Positions 33,584 through 42,229 of a DNA stretch of 64,000 nt are shown piece after piece (the stretch's first letter is position 1; every line of letters starts with the position of its first letter). The position numbers and the translations under genes are program-made. Under the pieces are notes generated by a model. That model searched no databases. It saw nothing but the letters and a program-made list of their open reading frames with translations, and was not told where the DNA came from. Origin of the DNA: Gemmobacter fulvus (GTDB lineage: Bacteria; Pseudomonadota; Alphaproteobacteria; Rhodobacterales; Rhodobacteraceae); assembly GCF_018798885.1 (NCBI RefSeq), contig NZ_CP076361.1, forward strand, positions 1 to 64,000, in the 5' to 3' direction.

Positions 33584-34453
33584 ATGAGATCCTCCAAGTC
33601 CCGCTCGCGTTCGAAATCGAACCGCCCGCGCACGATGGGCAACATCGTGAACCGTGTCTTCGACAGCTCCGGGCCGGAAGGCAAGGTGCGCGGCACGCCA
33701 CAGCAGATCATCGAGAAATACCTGTTCCTCGCCCGCGACGCACAGCTTTCCAATGATCGGGTTGCGGCAGAGAATTTCCTGCAACACGCGGAACATTACA
33801 CCCGGATGCTGGGCGAGGCGCAGCGCGAACTCGCCGCCGAACAGGAAGCCCGCCAACAACAGCATGGTGGCAATGGCACCGGCGGCACGCAGCAGAATGG
33901 CAATGGAAACGGTCAGGGCGGTTATCGGGACCGCAACGACCGTGGCGATTACCGCCCAGAGCCGCGCGAAGACCGCGATCCGGGCCAGAGCGACCAGCCC
34001 TATCTGCGCGAAGACAGCAGCTTTGCCCCGCGCGACGAAGACAGCGGTCTGGTGGAAACCCCGGAAATGAAAGCGCCGGTCGCGGCCCCCCGGCACGAGC
34101 GGTCTGACCGCGCGCAAGAACCGCGCGCCGAAGGCGAGGCCAAGCCCAAGGGTGAACGCCGTGAACACCGTGGCAATGGCGAGCGCCGCAACAATGAGCG
34201 CAACGAACGCCGCCCGCGCCCGGCCGAAACGACTGAGGCCCCGCGCGTTGCGCCGGAACCTGTCGCCGTAGCACCGCAACCCGCGCCGGCTCCGCAGCCC
34301 GCTGTGATCGAGGCACCGGCTGCGGTCGAAACCGCCCCGGTCGCCGCGCCCAAGCCGAAAAAAGCCCCGGCCCCGCGCAAGCCGAAAGTGGAAAAGCCGA
34401 AATCGGAAACCCCGGGCAGCGATGCCGATGGCAAGACCGAAGCGGCAGAGTGA
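33584..34453 (+). CDS. DUF4167 domain-containing protein
   Basis: A 289-residue alphaproteobacterial protein. Residues about 1-80 form the DUF4167 domain: a basic RSSKSRSRSKSNRPR start, then NIVNRVFDSSGPEGKVRGTPQQIIEKYLFLARDAQLSNDRVAAENFLQHAEHYTRML. The rest is low-complexity and disordered: Gln/Gly/Asn-rich at about 95-115, then Arg/Glu-rich, then Pro/Ala/Lys-rich. The charge pattern suggests nucleic-acid or ribonucleoprotein contact, but no function is established. It has its own promoter region (230-nt upstream gap, no obvious motif) and a strong terminator. Confidence 0.88.
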   Translation: MRSSKSRSRSKSNRPRTMGNIVNRVFDSSGPEGKVRGTPQQIIEKYLFLARDAQLSNDRVAAENFLQHAEHYTRMLGEAQRELAAEQEARQQQHGGNGTGGTQQNGNGNGQGGYRDRNDRGDYRPEPREDRDPGQSDQPYLREDSSFAPRDEDSGLVETPEMKAPVAAPRHERSDRAQEPRAEGEAKPKGERREHRGNGERRNNERNERRPRPAETTEAPRVAPEPVAVAPQPAPAPQPAVIEAPAAVETAPVAAPKPKKAPAPRKPKVEKPKSETPGSDADGKTEAAE

Positions 34454-34465
34454 TCCTGCAAAGAT

Positions 34466-34497
34466 AAAAAAACGGGGCCAGATGGCCCCGTTTTTTT
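34466..34497. terminator. Bidirectional Rho-independent terminator
   Basis: An A7 tract, a 7-bp stem (CGGGGCC/GGCCCCG) with a 4-nt loop, then T7. It serves the DUF4167 gene and the convergent rsmA. Confidence 0.92.
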
Positions 34498-34520
34498 ATG
34501 TCCAGTCGTCTGACACAGGA

Positions 34521-35363
34521 TCAGCCGCGCGCCACCTCACGCGCCAGCGCGCAGAACCCCTCCAACGAGATCTCCTCGGCCCGCGCCGTCGGCGCAATGC
34601 CCGCCGCTTCCAGCCGCGCCTCCACATCCGGTCCCAGCCCCTTCAGGGACGAGCGCAACATCTTGCGTCGCTGGTTGAAGGCCATGGCTGTCACCCGGTT
34701 CAACACCGCCTCATCCGCCGGATAGCGCGGGCCGGGCAGGCGGGTCAGATGCGCCACCGAGGAATGTACCTTCGGCGCAGGGGTGAAGGCTTCGGGCGGC
34801 AGATGCAGCACGATCCGCGCATCGCAGCGCCATTGCGCGAGCAGCGCCAGCCGCCCGTAATGATCGGTGCGGGGCTTGGCCACGATCCGCTCGGCCACCT
34901 CTTTCTGGAACATCAGCGTCAGGCTGTCCCAGACCGGCGGCCAGACCTTCGGCGTCAGCCAGCGGATCAGCAGTTCCGTTCCCACATTATACGGCAGATT
35001 CGCCACGATGCGGATCGGCGGCGTCAGATGCGCCATCACATCCACCTCCAGCGCATCGCCGTTGATCACATCCAGCCGCCCGGGATAGGCCGCCGCAATC
35101 TCGGCCAGGGCGGGCAGACAGCGCGGATCCTTCTCCACTGCCAGCACCCGCCGCGCCCCCTCGACCAACAGCCCGCGCGTCAGACCACCGGGGCCGGGGC
35201 CGACCTCCAGCACGTCACAGCCCGACAGATCCCCCGCCAGCCGCGCAATCTTGGCGGTCAGGTTCAGATCCAGCAGGAAGTTCTGCCCCAGCTGCTTTTT
35301 CGCCACCAGATCATGCGCGCGGATCACCTCGCGCAGTGGCGGCAGACCATCAATCGTCGCCAT
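34521..35363 (-). CDS. rsmA: 16S rRNA (adenine(1518)-N(6)/adenine(1519)-N(6))-dimethyltransferase RsmA (KsgA)
   Basis: A 280-residue methyltransferase that dimethylates two adjacent adenines in the 3'-terminal helix of 16S rRNA during small-subunit maturation. Motifs are [11 protein letters not shown] near the N-terminus, [16 protein letters not shown] (SAM-binding motif I) and the catalytic [11 protein letters not shown]. It is last in the lptD-surA-pdxA-rsmA order, also known from enterobacteria. AGGAG lies 9 nt before the ATG and abuts hairpin repeat copy E. Confidence 0.96.
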   Translation of the reverse strand: MATIDGLPPLREVIRAHDLVAKKQLGQNFLLDLNLTAKIARLAGDLSGCDVLEVGPGPGGLTRGLLVEGARRVLAVEKDPRCLPALAEIAAAYPGRLDVINGDALEVDVMAHLTPPIRIVANLPYNVGTELLIRWLTPKVWPPVWDSLTLMFQKEVAERIVAKPRTDHYGRLALLAQWRCDARIVLHLPPEAFTPAPKVHSSVAHLTRLPGPRYPADEAVLNRVTAMAFNQRRKMLRSSLKGLGPDVEARLEAAGIAPTARAEEISLEGFCALAREVARG

Positions 35364-35380
35364 GGAACCCGGCTCCTGCT

Positions 35381-35420
35381 TTCATCTTGGCACAAATATC
35401 CTGGGGTCCGGGGGGACCCC
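35381..35420 (+). repeat. Interspersed hairpin repeat, copy E
   Basis: The head TTCATCTTGG-CAC-AAATATCC (35381-35401) is followed by hairpin GGGGTCC/GGACCCC (35403-35420). On the coding (minus) strand the order is pdxA stop, hairpin, head, rsmA ribosome-binding site. Confidence 0.8.
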
Positions 35421-35428
35421 CCCGGCGC

Positions 35429-36409
35429 TCACCCTGTGCGCGCCGCCGCCATCTGATGCGCCATGCGCAGCGCCGCCACAAGGCTTGACGGTTCGGCAAT
35501 GCCCTTGCCCGCAATATCCAGTGCCGTGCCGTGATCGGGCGAGGTGCGCACGAAGGGCAGGCCCAGCGTCACATTCACCCCGCCGTCAAAATCCACCGTC
35601 TTGATCGGGATCAGCGCCTGATCGTGATACATGCAGATCGCCACGTCATAACCGGCGCGTGCGCGCGGATGGAACAGCGTATCGGCGGGCAGCGGCCCCC
35701 GGATTGCCATGCCTTCGGCGGCCAGACGCGCCACCACCGGGGCGATGATGGCGGCATCCTCATGCCCCATCGCCCCGCCTTCGCCCGCATGAGGGTTCAG
35801 CCCCGCCACTGCCAGACGCGGCTGTTTCAGCCCGAAATCCCGGCGCAGACCGGCTTCGGTCAGGCGGATGGTCTGCTCCAGCAGGGCGGGTGTCAGGGCG
35901 CGCGGCACCTCGGCAATCGGAATATGGATGGTCACCGGCACCACCCGCAGCGCGGGGGCGGCCAGCATCATCACCACCTGTTCGACCCCGGCCAGAAAGG
36001 CGAGATATTCGGTATGGCCGGGAAATTTGAACCCCGCGCCATCCTTCAGCACCTTCTTGTGCAGCGGTGCCGTGCACAGCGCCGAGGCCTGACCCTGCTG
36101 CACCAGCGAGACACAGCGCGCAATCACCTCGACCACACCGCGCGCATTGGCATAGGTGATCTGGCCGGGCGTCGCGGGGGCGGCAAAAGGATGCGGCAGC
36201 ACCGGCAGCACCGTGCCGGGCAGGGCCAGCGCCTCGGTAGGGCTGTGGATCACCTGGCTCGCGGTCCCGGGCGGCAGATGGCGCGGATCGCCCATCCAGA
36301 AGAACGGCACCTCTGTCCCCAGAATGGCGCGGGCCTTCACGGCGATTTCGGGGCCAATGCCTGCGGGTTCGCCACAGGACAGCGCAATCGGGGCATGCGG
36401 GGCGGTCAT
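35429..36409 (-). CDS. pdxA: 4-Hydroxythreonine-4-phosphate dehydrogenase PdxA
   Basis: A 326-residue enzyme that oxidises 4-phosphohydroxythreonine with NAD+ in the DXP-dependent vitamin B6 pathway. Family motifs: SCGEPAGIGPEIAVKA at the start, ALCTAPLHKKVL, FPGHTEYLA, GLNPHAGEGGAMGHEDAAIIAP (metal-binding His), and YHDQALIPIKTVDFDGGVNVTLGLPFVRTSPDHGTALDIAGKG near the C-terminus. It lies 3 nt after surA on the same strand, so is probably co-transcribed. Confidence 0.96.
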   Translation of the reverse strand: MTAPHAPIALSCGEPAGIGPEIAVKARAILGTEVPFFWMGDPRHLPPGTASQVIHSPTEALALPGTVLPVLPHPFAAPATPGQITYANARGVVEVIARCVSLVQQGQASALCTAPLHKKVLKDGAGFKFPGHTEYLAFLAGVEQVVMMLAAPALRVVPVTIHIPIAEVPRALTPALLEQTIRLTEAGLRRDFGLKQPRLAVAGLNPHAGEGGAMGHEDAAIIAPVVARLAAEGMAIRGPLPADTLFHPRARAGYDVAICMYHDQALIPIKTVDFDGGVNVTLGLPFVRTSPDHGTALDIAGKGIAEPSSLVAALRMAHQMAAARTG

Positions 36410-36412
36410 CGC

Positions 36413-37621
36413 TTATGGCTCGCGGATGATCGCATTGGCGCGCAGCGTGGCGAGGTAAAGGTCGCTCTGCGCTTCGACTTTCTGGTTCAGCAGCCGGTCC
36501 CGCACCGCTGCCCGGTTGATCGGCTCTTCGCTCACCGGCATCCGGGCGCAGAGCATCAGCAATTCCCGCGCGCCGCCGACATTGCGTAGCACGCTTTCGC
36601 CCGCATCCATGCGCGACAGCGCAAGGCCGATATCCTGCGCAATGGCCGACATCGGTTTTGTTTCGACGATCAGCTGATCTTCGGGCAGGTTCGGCGCGGT
36701 GCCATAGAGGTCTTTGCAGGTATCGCTGCGGCTGCGGATCTGCGCCAGCTGGGCATCGGCTTCGGGGGTGGCGGGCAGGCGCAGCCGGGCATATTCCACC
36801 TGGATCGCGGCAGGCGCGCTGGTTCTGACCTCTTCCAGCCCACGCAGTTGGAACAGCGCCACCGCACCGGGCAGCGTGACGGGATCAGACACCTTTCCCG
36901 GCGCAAGGCCGAGGATCACCGCGCCCAGACCCTGCGGCAGATTGGCCAGCGGCATCATCGGCAGACGCCCGCCCTGTTCACGCGATTGCGCGGCGGAATG
37001 GCGGGCCACAGCCGCGGTAAAGCCGGCTTCCGAGCGCACATCGGCCTTGATCTGCTGCGCCAGCGCCATGGCCGCGGCTTCCTGACCGGGCGGGGCGGGA
37101 ATGATCAGTTCCGACACCGCGACATTCAGCGCCATCTTGCGGGTTTCGGCGGCGATGGCCCGATCCACTTCCAGATCGGTGACTTTGGTCAGCGGCCCGA
37201 ATTTCGCGCGCACGATCTCGCGCCAGACCAGCCCGGCACTGACGAAATCGCGGAAGGTTTCGGCAGCAACGCCGCCCTGACCCAGCGCCTTGATGAAGTC
37301 ATCCGCCGACAGATTGGCCCGCGCGGCAAATTCTTCCATGCCCTTGCGCAGATCTTCCTCGGCGGGTTTGATGCCCAGACGTTTGGCCTCTTGCAGGCGC
37401 AGCCGATCCTCGATCAGCCCGTCCAGCGCCTCTTTCTCCAGATCGCCCGGGGCCCGCAGCAGCCGCATGAACAGCAGGCGTTGCTGATATTCGTAATGCG
37501 TCACCGCCCGGTCATTGATGATGATGCGCGGCGCGAACAGGTTTTCCTGCGCGGCACCCGGCCCGCCAGCGGCGGCGAGGGCAATCAGACTGGCAGTCAG
37601 CAGAGGCAGAAAACGGGTCAT
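36413..37621 (-). CDS. surA: Peptidylprolyl isomerase SurA-like periplasmic chaperone
   Basis: A 402-residue exported protein with an N-terminal signal peptide (MTRFLPLLTASLIALAAAGGPGAAQ). A SurA_N-type region follows (IIINDRAVTHYEYQQRLLFMRLLRAPGDLEKEALDGLIEDRLRLQEAKRLGI), then one weakly conserved parvulin-type domain at about residues 165-260. SurA escorts outer-membrane proteins, including LptD, through the periplasm. The gene directly follows lptD (82 nt) and precedes pdxA, the same order as in E. coli. Parvulin motifs are weaker than in E. coli SurA, so isomerase activity is uncertain. Confidence 0.88.
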   Translation of the reverse strand: MTRFLPLLTASLIALAAAGGPGAAQENLFAPRIIINDRAVTHYEYQQRLLFMRLLRAPGDLEKEALDGLIEDRLRLQEAKRLGIKPAEEDLRKGMEEFAARANLSADDFIKALGQGGVAAETFRDFVSAGLVWREIVRAKFGPLTKVTDLEVDRAIAAETRKMALNVAVSELIIPAPPGQEAAAMALAQQIKADVRSEAGFTAAVARHSAAQSREQGGRLPMMPLANLPQGLGAVILGLAPGKVSDPVTLPGAVALFQLRGLEEVRTSAPAAIQVEYARLRLPATPEADAQLAQIRSRSDTCKDLYGTAPNLPEDQLIVETKPMSAIAQDIGLALSRMDAGESVLRNVGGARELLMLCARMPVSEEPINRAAVRDRLLNQKVEAQSDLYLATLRANAIIREP

Positions 37622-37703
37622 CGGGCAGTCTCTTCCTTATGGCCTGTGCCAGAGCGGCTGGCGCGGCCCTTGGGCCTTTGGTCTCGCGGTCTTTCTTCCG
37701 GTC

Positions 37704-39860
37704 TCAGCTCCGGCAGCGGCGGGCGGGGCCGGGTTTGGCGCTGCCGCCAAAGCCCAGAAGATCGACCGAGAGGCCGAAATCGGTGGTCGGCTTCACACTA
37801 GTCGAGGTCGTGAAGCGGCGCGAGAGGGAAAGATCGACCAGCAGGCATTCGTTGCGGAACTCCAGCCCCACGCCGGCGCGGGTCGCCCGGTCCGCCTCGA
37901 AATCATACCGGCCCGACATCTTGCCGGTCCAGGTGTCCGACAGCCCATATCGGCCATCGAAATACAGCTCTTGCGTATCGGCGCTGCGGTTTTCGGCGGC
38001 ATCCGCCTGCAACCAGACATAAGAGGAACTCAGCCCATAGCGTTCGCGGTTCAGATCCATGCGCAATTCCGCCTTGGAGATCTCGAAATCGCTGTCGACC
38101 AGCATCCGGTTGGTCAGCGACAGCCCGCCGGGCATGGTGATCTGCGTCGCGGCCAGCCAATCGGAGTTGATGCCGTCCAGCCCCGAGGCGGCAGTGAATT
38201 GCCCTTCATCCGCCGTGCGGTAAACCCGGCCCACCGCCATGGCAAGGCTCCAGCCCGAAGGGGCAAAGCGGGTCCAGCTGAGGCCGATGTTCAGGCGTTT
38301 GCCTTCTTCGCGCGCATCGCTGCCGGAAAAGCGGCCCAGCGAGAACAGATTGCCCTCGTCGAATTCCACCAGTGCGGAATCCTCGTTGGGCAGATCGGCG
38401 CTGTCCGAGGGGCTGAACACAAGCTGCGCCACCGGCTCGATCACATGGGTCGCGCCGTCGCGGGTCGATCCGGTCCAGGGCCAGCGCAGTTCCAGCGCGC
38501 CCGCGCCATGCAGCCGCGTGGTGCTGCCTGCATAGGTGGCATCCTGATGGATCGAATAGATATCGGCCGAAACCTCGCCCATCGCGGCGGCCAGAAGGCC
38601 GGGGCCGAACACCCAGTTGCGCCGCCAGTCCAGCCGTAGCGAGGTGCGCGCCACATCGCGGCCATCTGCAATGTCGTCACTGTCGACATCGCTGTCAAAC
38701 GGGCTGGTCGAGGTGCGGTAATGGCTGTGCGTCTGAAGCCGGAACCCGGCCTCGCCCCCCAAAGGCCCACCTGAAAACCGCCGGTGCCAGGTGAAATCGC
38801 CGATCAGCGTCGGCAGGGTGGCGTTGCTTTCCAGCGCGCCGCCCACATCGCGGATCGAGCGGAAGTTGATGAAGCGCCCGGAAATATATTCGTTGCGCCG
38901 GGTGCGGGTGATCTCGATCCGGCTGTCGAGCCGGTCCTTGTCGGAAATGCCGTAATCGAGCAGATAGGCCGGATCGCTGACCGCCTCGGCCTGAAAGCTG
39001 AGCGTGAAGTCACGCGGCAGGGCAAAATCGCCCTCGGCGCGCAGATAGCCGCGCTGCTCGCCGGGCAGCATCTCGTCGCGCGAGGTGGCGCCGGTGATGG
39101 TGATGGCCCCGGTCTGGAACGCCTGCCGATAGCGCAATTCCAGCGTGCGCCCGCCCTTGGTGGTGACATAGGGGGTCACCGTCAGATCGCGGCTGTCGCC
39201 CAGCGTGATGAAATAGGGCAGCTTGATCCCGGTGCCGAGGCCGGTGGTGGTGCGGATATCGGGCATCAGCACGCCGGTCGCACGGTCCAGCGTCGGGTCG
39301 GGCATGCGCAGGCGCGGAATGTAGAACACCGGCACCCCGGCCATGCGCAGCTGTGCGCTGTCGAAATAGAGCTGGCGCTCCTGCTGGTCGTGCACCACGC
39401 GCCGCGCCCGGATTTCCCACAGCGGCGTCGGGTTGATCGAACAGACCTGACAGGAGGAGGCAACTGTGTTGGACAACTGGGTATACCGCCCGCCGACGCG
39501 GAACATCTGCTGCGCCGCGATCTGCATCTGCTGGTTCAGCACCATGCGGGCCGAGGTCAGCACCCCTTCGGTCAGATCGGTCGACAGATCCGCCGCATCG
39601 GCCAGCACGAAATTGCCGTTTTCATCCGACACGGTGATCGGCCCGGTGATGGCCAGCCGGTCGGTAGCGCGATCATAACGAACGGTGCTGGCGCGCAGGG
39701 TCTGGCCGCGATAGCGCACCTCCACACCGCCTTCGGCCACCAGCAGCGTATCGCCGCTGACCGACATGCGATCCGCCAGCAGCGTGGCCATCTCCTGCGC
39801 GGGCGCGTTCAGCGGCAGCGTGGTCAGCAGAAGGGCGAACAGAACGGACCGCAGGCGCAT
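37704..39860 (-). CDS. lptD: LPS-assembly protein LptD
   Basis: A 718-residue outer-membrane protein that inserts lipopolysaccharide into the outer leaflet together with LptE. It has a signal peptide (MRLRSVLFALLLTTLPLNAPAQ), an N-terminal OstA/LptA-like jelly-roll domain (about residues 25-125), and a long C-terminal beta-barrel rich in alternating aromatic strands (LptD_C). Cysteines occur as SSCQVC near residue 133 and as single residues near the C-terminus (NECLL, RRCRS), a pattern compatible with the inter-domain disulphides needed in LptD. It lies 3 nt after lptG on the same strand. Confidence 0.94.
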   Translation of the reverse strand: MRLRSVLFALLLTTLPLNAPAQEMATLLADRMSVSGDTLLVAEGGVEVRYRGQTLRASTVRYDRATDRLAITGPITVSDENGNFVLADAADLSTDLTEGVLTSARMVLNQQMQIAAQQMFRVGGRYTQLSNTVASSCQVCSINPTPLWEIRARRVVHDQQERQLYFDSAQLRMAGVPVFYIPRLRMPDPTLDRATGVLMPDIRTTTGLGTGIKLPYFITLGDSRDLTVTPYVTTKGGRTLELRYRQAFQTGAITITGATSRDEMLPGEQRGYLRAEGDFALPRDFTLSFQAEAVSDPAYLLDYGISDKDRLDSRIEITRTRRNEYISGRFINFRSIRDVGGALESNATLPTLIGDFTWHRRFSGGPLGGEAGFRLQTHSHYRTSTSPFDSDVDSDDIADGRDVARTSLRLDWRRNWVFGPGLLAAAMGEVSADIYSIHQDATYAGSTTRLHGAGALELRWPWTGSTRDGATHVIEPVAQLVFSPSDSADLPNEDSALVEFDEGNLFSLGRFSGSDAREEGKRLNIGLSWTRFAPSGWSLAMAVGRVYRTADEGQFTAASGLDGINSDWLAATQITMPGGLSLTNRMLVDSDFEISKAELRMDLNRERYGLSSSYVWLQADAAENRSADTQELYFDGRYGLSDTWTGKMSGRYDFEADRATRAGVGLEFRNECLLVDLSLSRRFTTSTSVKPTTDFGLSVDLLGFGGSAKPGPARRCRS

Positions 39861-39863
39861 CGT

Positions 39864-40958
39864 TCAGCCATCCTCCAGATGCAGCAAAAGACCCATGGCA
39901 AACAGGGCCGCCGCCAGCGGCGGGGCCCAGGCCGCCATCAACACCGGAATCTGCCCATTCTCGCCCAGAACCTGCGCGAAATTGCGCAGAAAGAAGATGG
40001 CAAAGCCGCCCAGAATGGCAAACAGCACCAACATGCCGCTGCGCCCGAACCGGGCATGGCGCATGGTAAAGCCCGCCGCGACCAGCACCATCGCCGTCAT
40101 CAGCAAGGGCAGGGCCAGCTGCATCTGCAACCAGACCTGATGATTGCGCGCCGAAAAGCCCGCCCGCTCCAGCCCGCGGATATAACCGGGCAGATCCCAG
40201 ACGGGAATGGCCGAGGGGCTGCCGAAACTGTCGCGGATCGCATCGCGCGTCAGATCGGAGGGCAGGCTGCTGATCTCCATCCGCTGCGCCCCGGCTTCGG
40301 GGTTGGCACCATCGAGGCTCCAGCGTTTTGCGCCGGTCAGCGCCCAGGCGCCGGGTTGCAGCAGGGCATGTTCCGCCTCGACCCGTTCGCGCGGCAGGCC
40401 ATCATCATCAAAGGACAGAAAGGTCGCGCCGAACAGTTCCGTGCCATCGGCATTGGCGCGTGCCGCATGGATCACCGTCTGGGATCCATCGCCACCCTGC
40501 CTGAGCCACAGCCCTTCTTCCGAAACCGACAGCACCCGTTCCGCCCCTTTCGCATATGTCGCGTAAAGCGCCTCATATTCCTTCGAGGTGGCGGCGACCA
40601 GAGGGTTCAGCACCGCGACCGCAATCGCGCCGATGGCCAGCGAGACCGTGACCGGCGTCAGCAGAAAGCGCAGCCCCGAGCGGCCCGCGGCCCGCACCAC
40701 CACCAGTTCCGACGAGCGTGACAGGCCCAGAAACAGCGCAATCGCCGACAGGATCATGATCAGCGGCAGAATGCGATACAGGCTTTCCGGCACATTCATC
40801 GCCGACAGATGCAGCGCCTGCGTCAGCCCCACCCCCTTGCCGGAAAAGCGGCGCAGCTGGTCCAGCATGTCGATCAGCATCAGGATGCCGAAAAACACGA
40901 AGAACACCCGCAGGAACATCCACACGAAGCGGCGCGCGATATAAAGGCTCAGGGTCAT
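39864..40958 (-). CDS. lptG: LPS export ABC transporter permease LptG
   Basis: A 364-residue inner-membrane permease starting at MTLSLYIARRFVWMFLRVFFVFFGI, overlapping the lptF stop by 4 nt (ATGA); the frame is open upstream only because it shadows lptF. Three N-terminal helices, a periplasmic jelly-roll domain at about residues 130-265 and three C-terminal helices give the LptF/LptG topology. With LptF and LptB it extracts LPS from the inner membrane and passes it to the periplasmic bridge. Confidence 0.94.
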   Translation of the reverse strand: MTLSLYIARRFVWMFLRVFFVFFGILMLIDMLDQLRRFSGKGVGLTQALHLSAMNVPESLYRILPLIMILSAIALFLGLSRSSELVVVRAAGRSGLRFLLTPVTVSLAIGAIAVAVLNPLVAATSKEYEALYATYAKGAERVLSVSEEGLWLRQGGDGSQTVIHAARANADGTELFGATFLSFDDDGLPRERVEAEHALLQPGAWALTGAKRWSLDGANPEAGAQRMEISSLPSDLTRDAIRDSFGSPSAIPVWDLPGYIRGLERAGFSARNHQVWLQMQLALPLLMTAMVLVAAGFTMRHARFGRSGMLVLFAILGGFAIFFLRNFAQVLGENGQIPVLMAAWAPPLAAALFAMGLLLHLEDG

Positions 40959-42076
40959 GCCTTTGCCTCCGTCTGGCGCGGGCGGCGGCGCGGGCGCTGC
41001 GATTGCCACAGCATCAGCGCCGACAGCACAAGGCCGAACACGGGGGCCGCATAGACCAGCGGCCAGGCGCGCTCGTCGCGCAGCGACGCGCCGGTGGCCG
41101 AGGTGTTGATCAGTTGCACAAGGATGATCAGCAAGACGGCAATGCCGATCTGCCGCCACAGGCCAAAGCGCGAAAACGCGCCCAGAAGCAGCGCGGAAAA
41201 GCCGATCAGCGCGGCGGCGGTACCCAGAAACGGCATGGCAAAGCGCGCATGGGCCTCGGAGCGGAAGGTGGCGCGGTCTTGCCCGGTTTCCTGCAACACG
41301 GCGGGTTCGGCGGCCAGAAGCTCGCGTGTCGACAGCTCGTCCATGGTGCGTCGTGGCAGGGCAGAGGCGTCGATCAGCCCGCCCAGATCATAGGTGAAAT
41401 CGGCAAAGCGCGTGACGGCCAGCCGCTCGGCCTCCACCAGACTTTGCACCATGCCGTCGAACATGATCAGCTTCGGCCCGCTGTCGCCGCGCACCAGCAG
41501 GGCGCGGCTGGCGGTATAGGTGGCGCGCGATTTCGGGTCGCGGTCATCCGCGATGAACACATCCAGCAATTCGCCGGTTTCGGTCAGATCGCGGATATAC
41601 AGGGTGATGCCTTCCGACGGGTGCATGAATTCGCCGTCGGACAGATAGCGCGAGGTCACATTCTCGGCAATCTCGGCAGAGCGAGAGGTCAGCGCGGCGC
41701 GGCTGGCGGGCACCAGCACATGCATCAGCACCAGCATCATCAGCGCCACGCACAGCCCGAAATACAGCACGGGCCGCGCCAGACGGAACGACGAAAACCC
41801 GGTGGCCTGCATCACCACCAGTTCGCTGTCGGCCATCAGGCGGTTGACGCCATAGACCGTGGCCGCAAAGGCCGAGATCGGCAGCACCAGCCGGATCACA
41901 TTCGGCAGCGTCAGCAGCGAGAATTCCAGAAACACCAGCGCCGACTGGCCATCGCCGATCAGCTGATCAAACAGGCCCACGGCCCGGTTCACCCAATAGA
42001 TCGCCACCAGCACCAGCGAGAAAAAGCCGAACAGCGCCAGCAAATGCGACAGCAGGTATCTGTCGAATCTCGACAC
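40955..42076 (-). CDS. lptF: LPS export ABC transporter permease LptF
   Basis: A 373-residue inner-membrane permease. GTG at 42076 (MSRFDRYLLSHLLALFG) is chosen: AAAGGG lies 6 nt upstream and the first residues match LptF proteins. The TTG a few codons upstream has no support. Helices at about residues 10-30, 50-75 and 95-120 and three more near the C-terminus flank a periplasmic domain (about 130-255). It pairs with LptG. It is divergent from pepA, a neighbour arrangement also seen in enterobacteria. Confidence 0.94.
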   Translation of the reverse strand: MSRFDRYLLSHLLALFGFFSLVLVAIYWVNRAVGLFDQLIGDGQSALVFLEFSLLTLPNVIRLVLPISAFAATVYGVNRLMADSELVVMQATGFSSFRLARPVLYFGLCVALMMLVLMHVLVPASRAALTSRSAEIAENVTSRYLSDGEFMHPSEGITLYIRDLTETGELLDVFIADDRDPKSRATYTASRALLVRGDSGPKLIMFDGMVQSLVEAERLAVTRFADFTYDLGGLIDASALPRRTMDELSTRELLAAEPAVLQETGQDRATFRSEAHARFAMPFLGTAAALIGFSALLLGAFSRFGLWRQIGIAVLLIILVQLINTSATGASLRDERAWPLVYAAPVFGLVLSALMLWQSQRPRRRPRQTEAKA

Positions 42077-42229
42077 GCCATTCCCTTTCAACCCGGTAAT
42101 CGGCGCGACGCTAGCCGAAATCCCCGCCGGGGAAAACTGCTATCTGGTCAAGCGCCGCGCCGGGCGTTACCGTCCCGGCGAAAGGCCGCCATGGTGCGCC
42201 TGCGCAATTTCACTCAGCCGGAGTTTCCG

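Noticed and set aside
42077-42091. TTG at 42091 as the lptF start
   Set aside because: GTG 42076 has a better placed ribosome-binding site (AAAGGG, 6 nt) and starts at the conserved MSRFDRYLLS.
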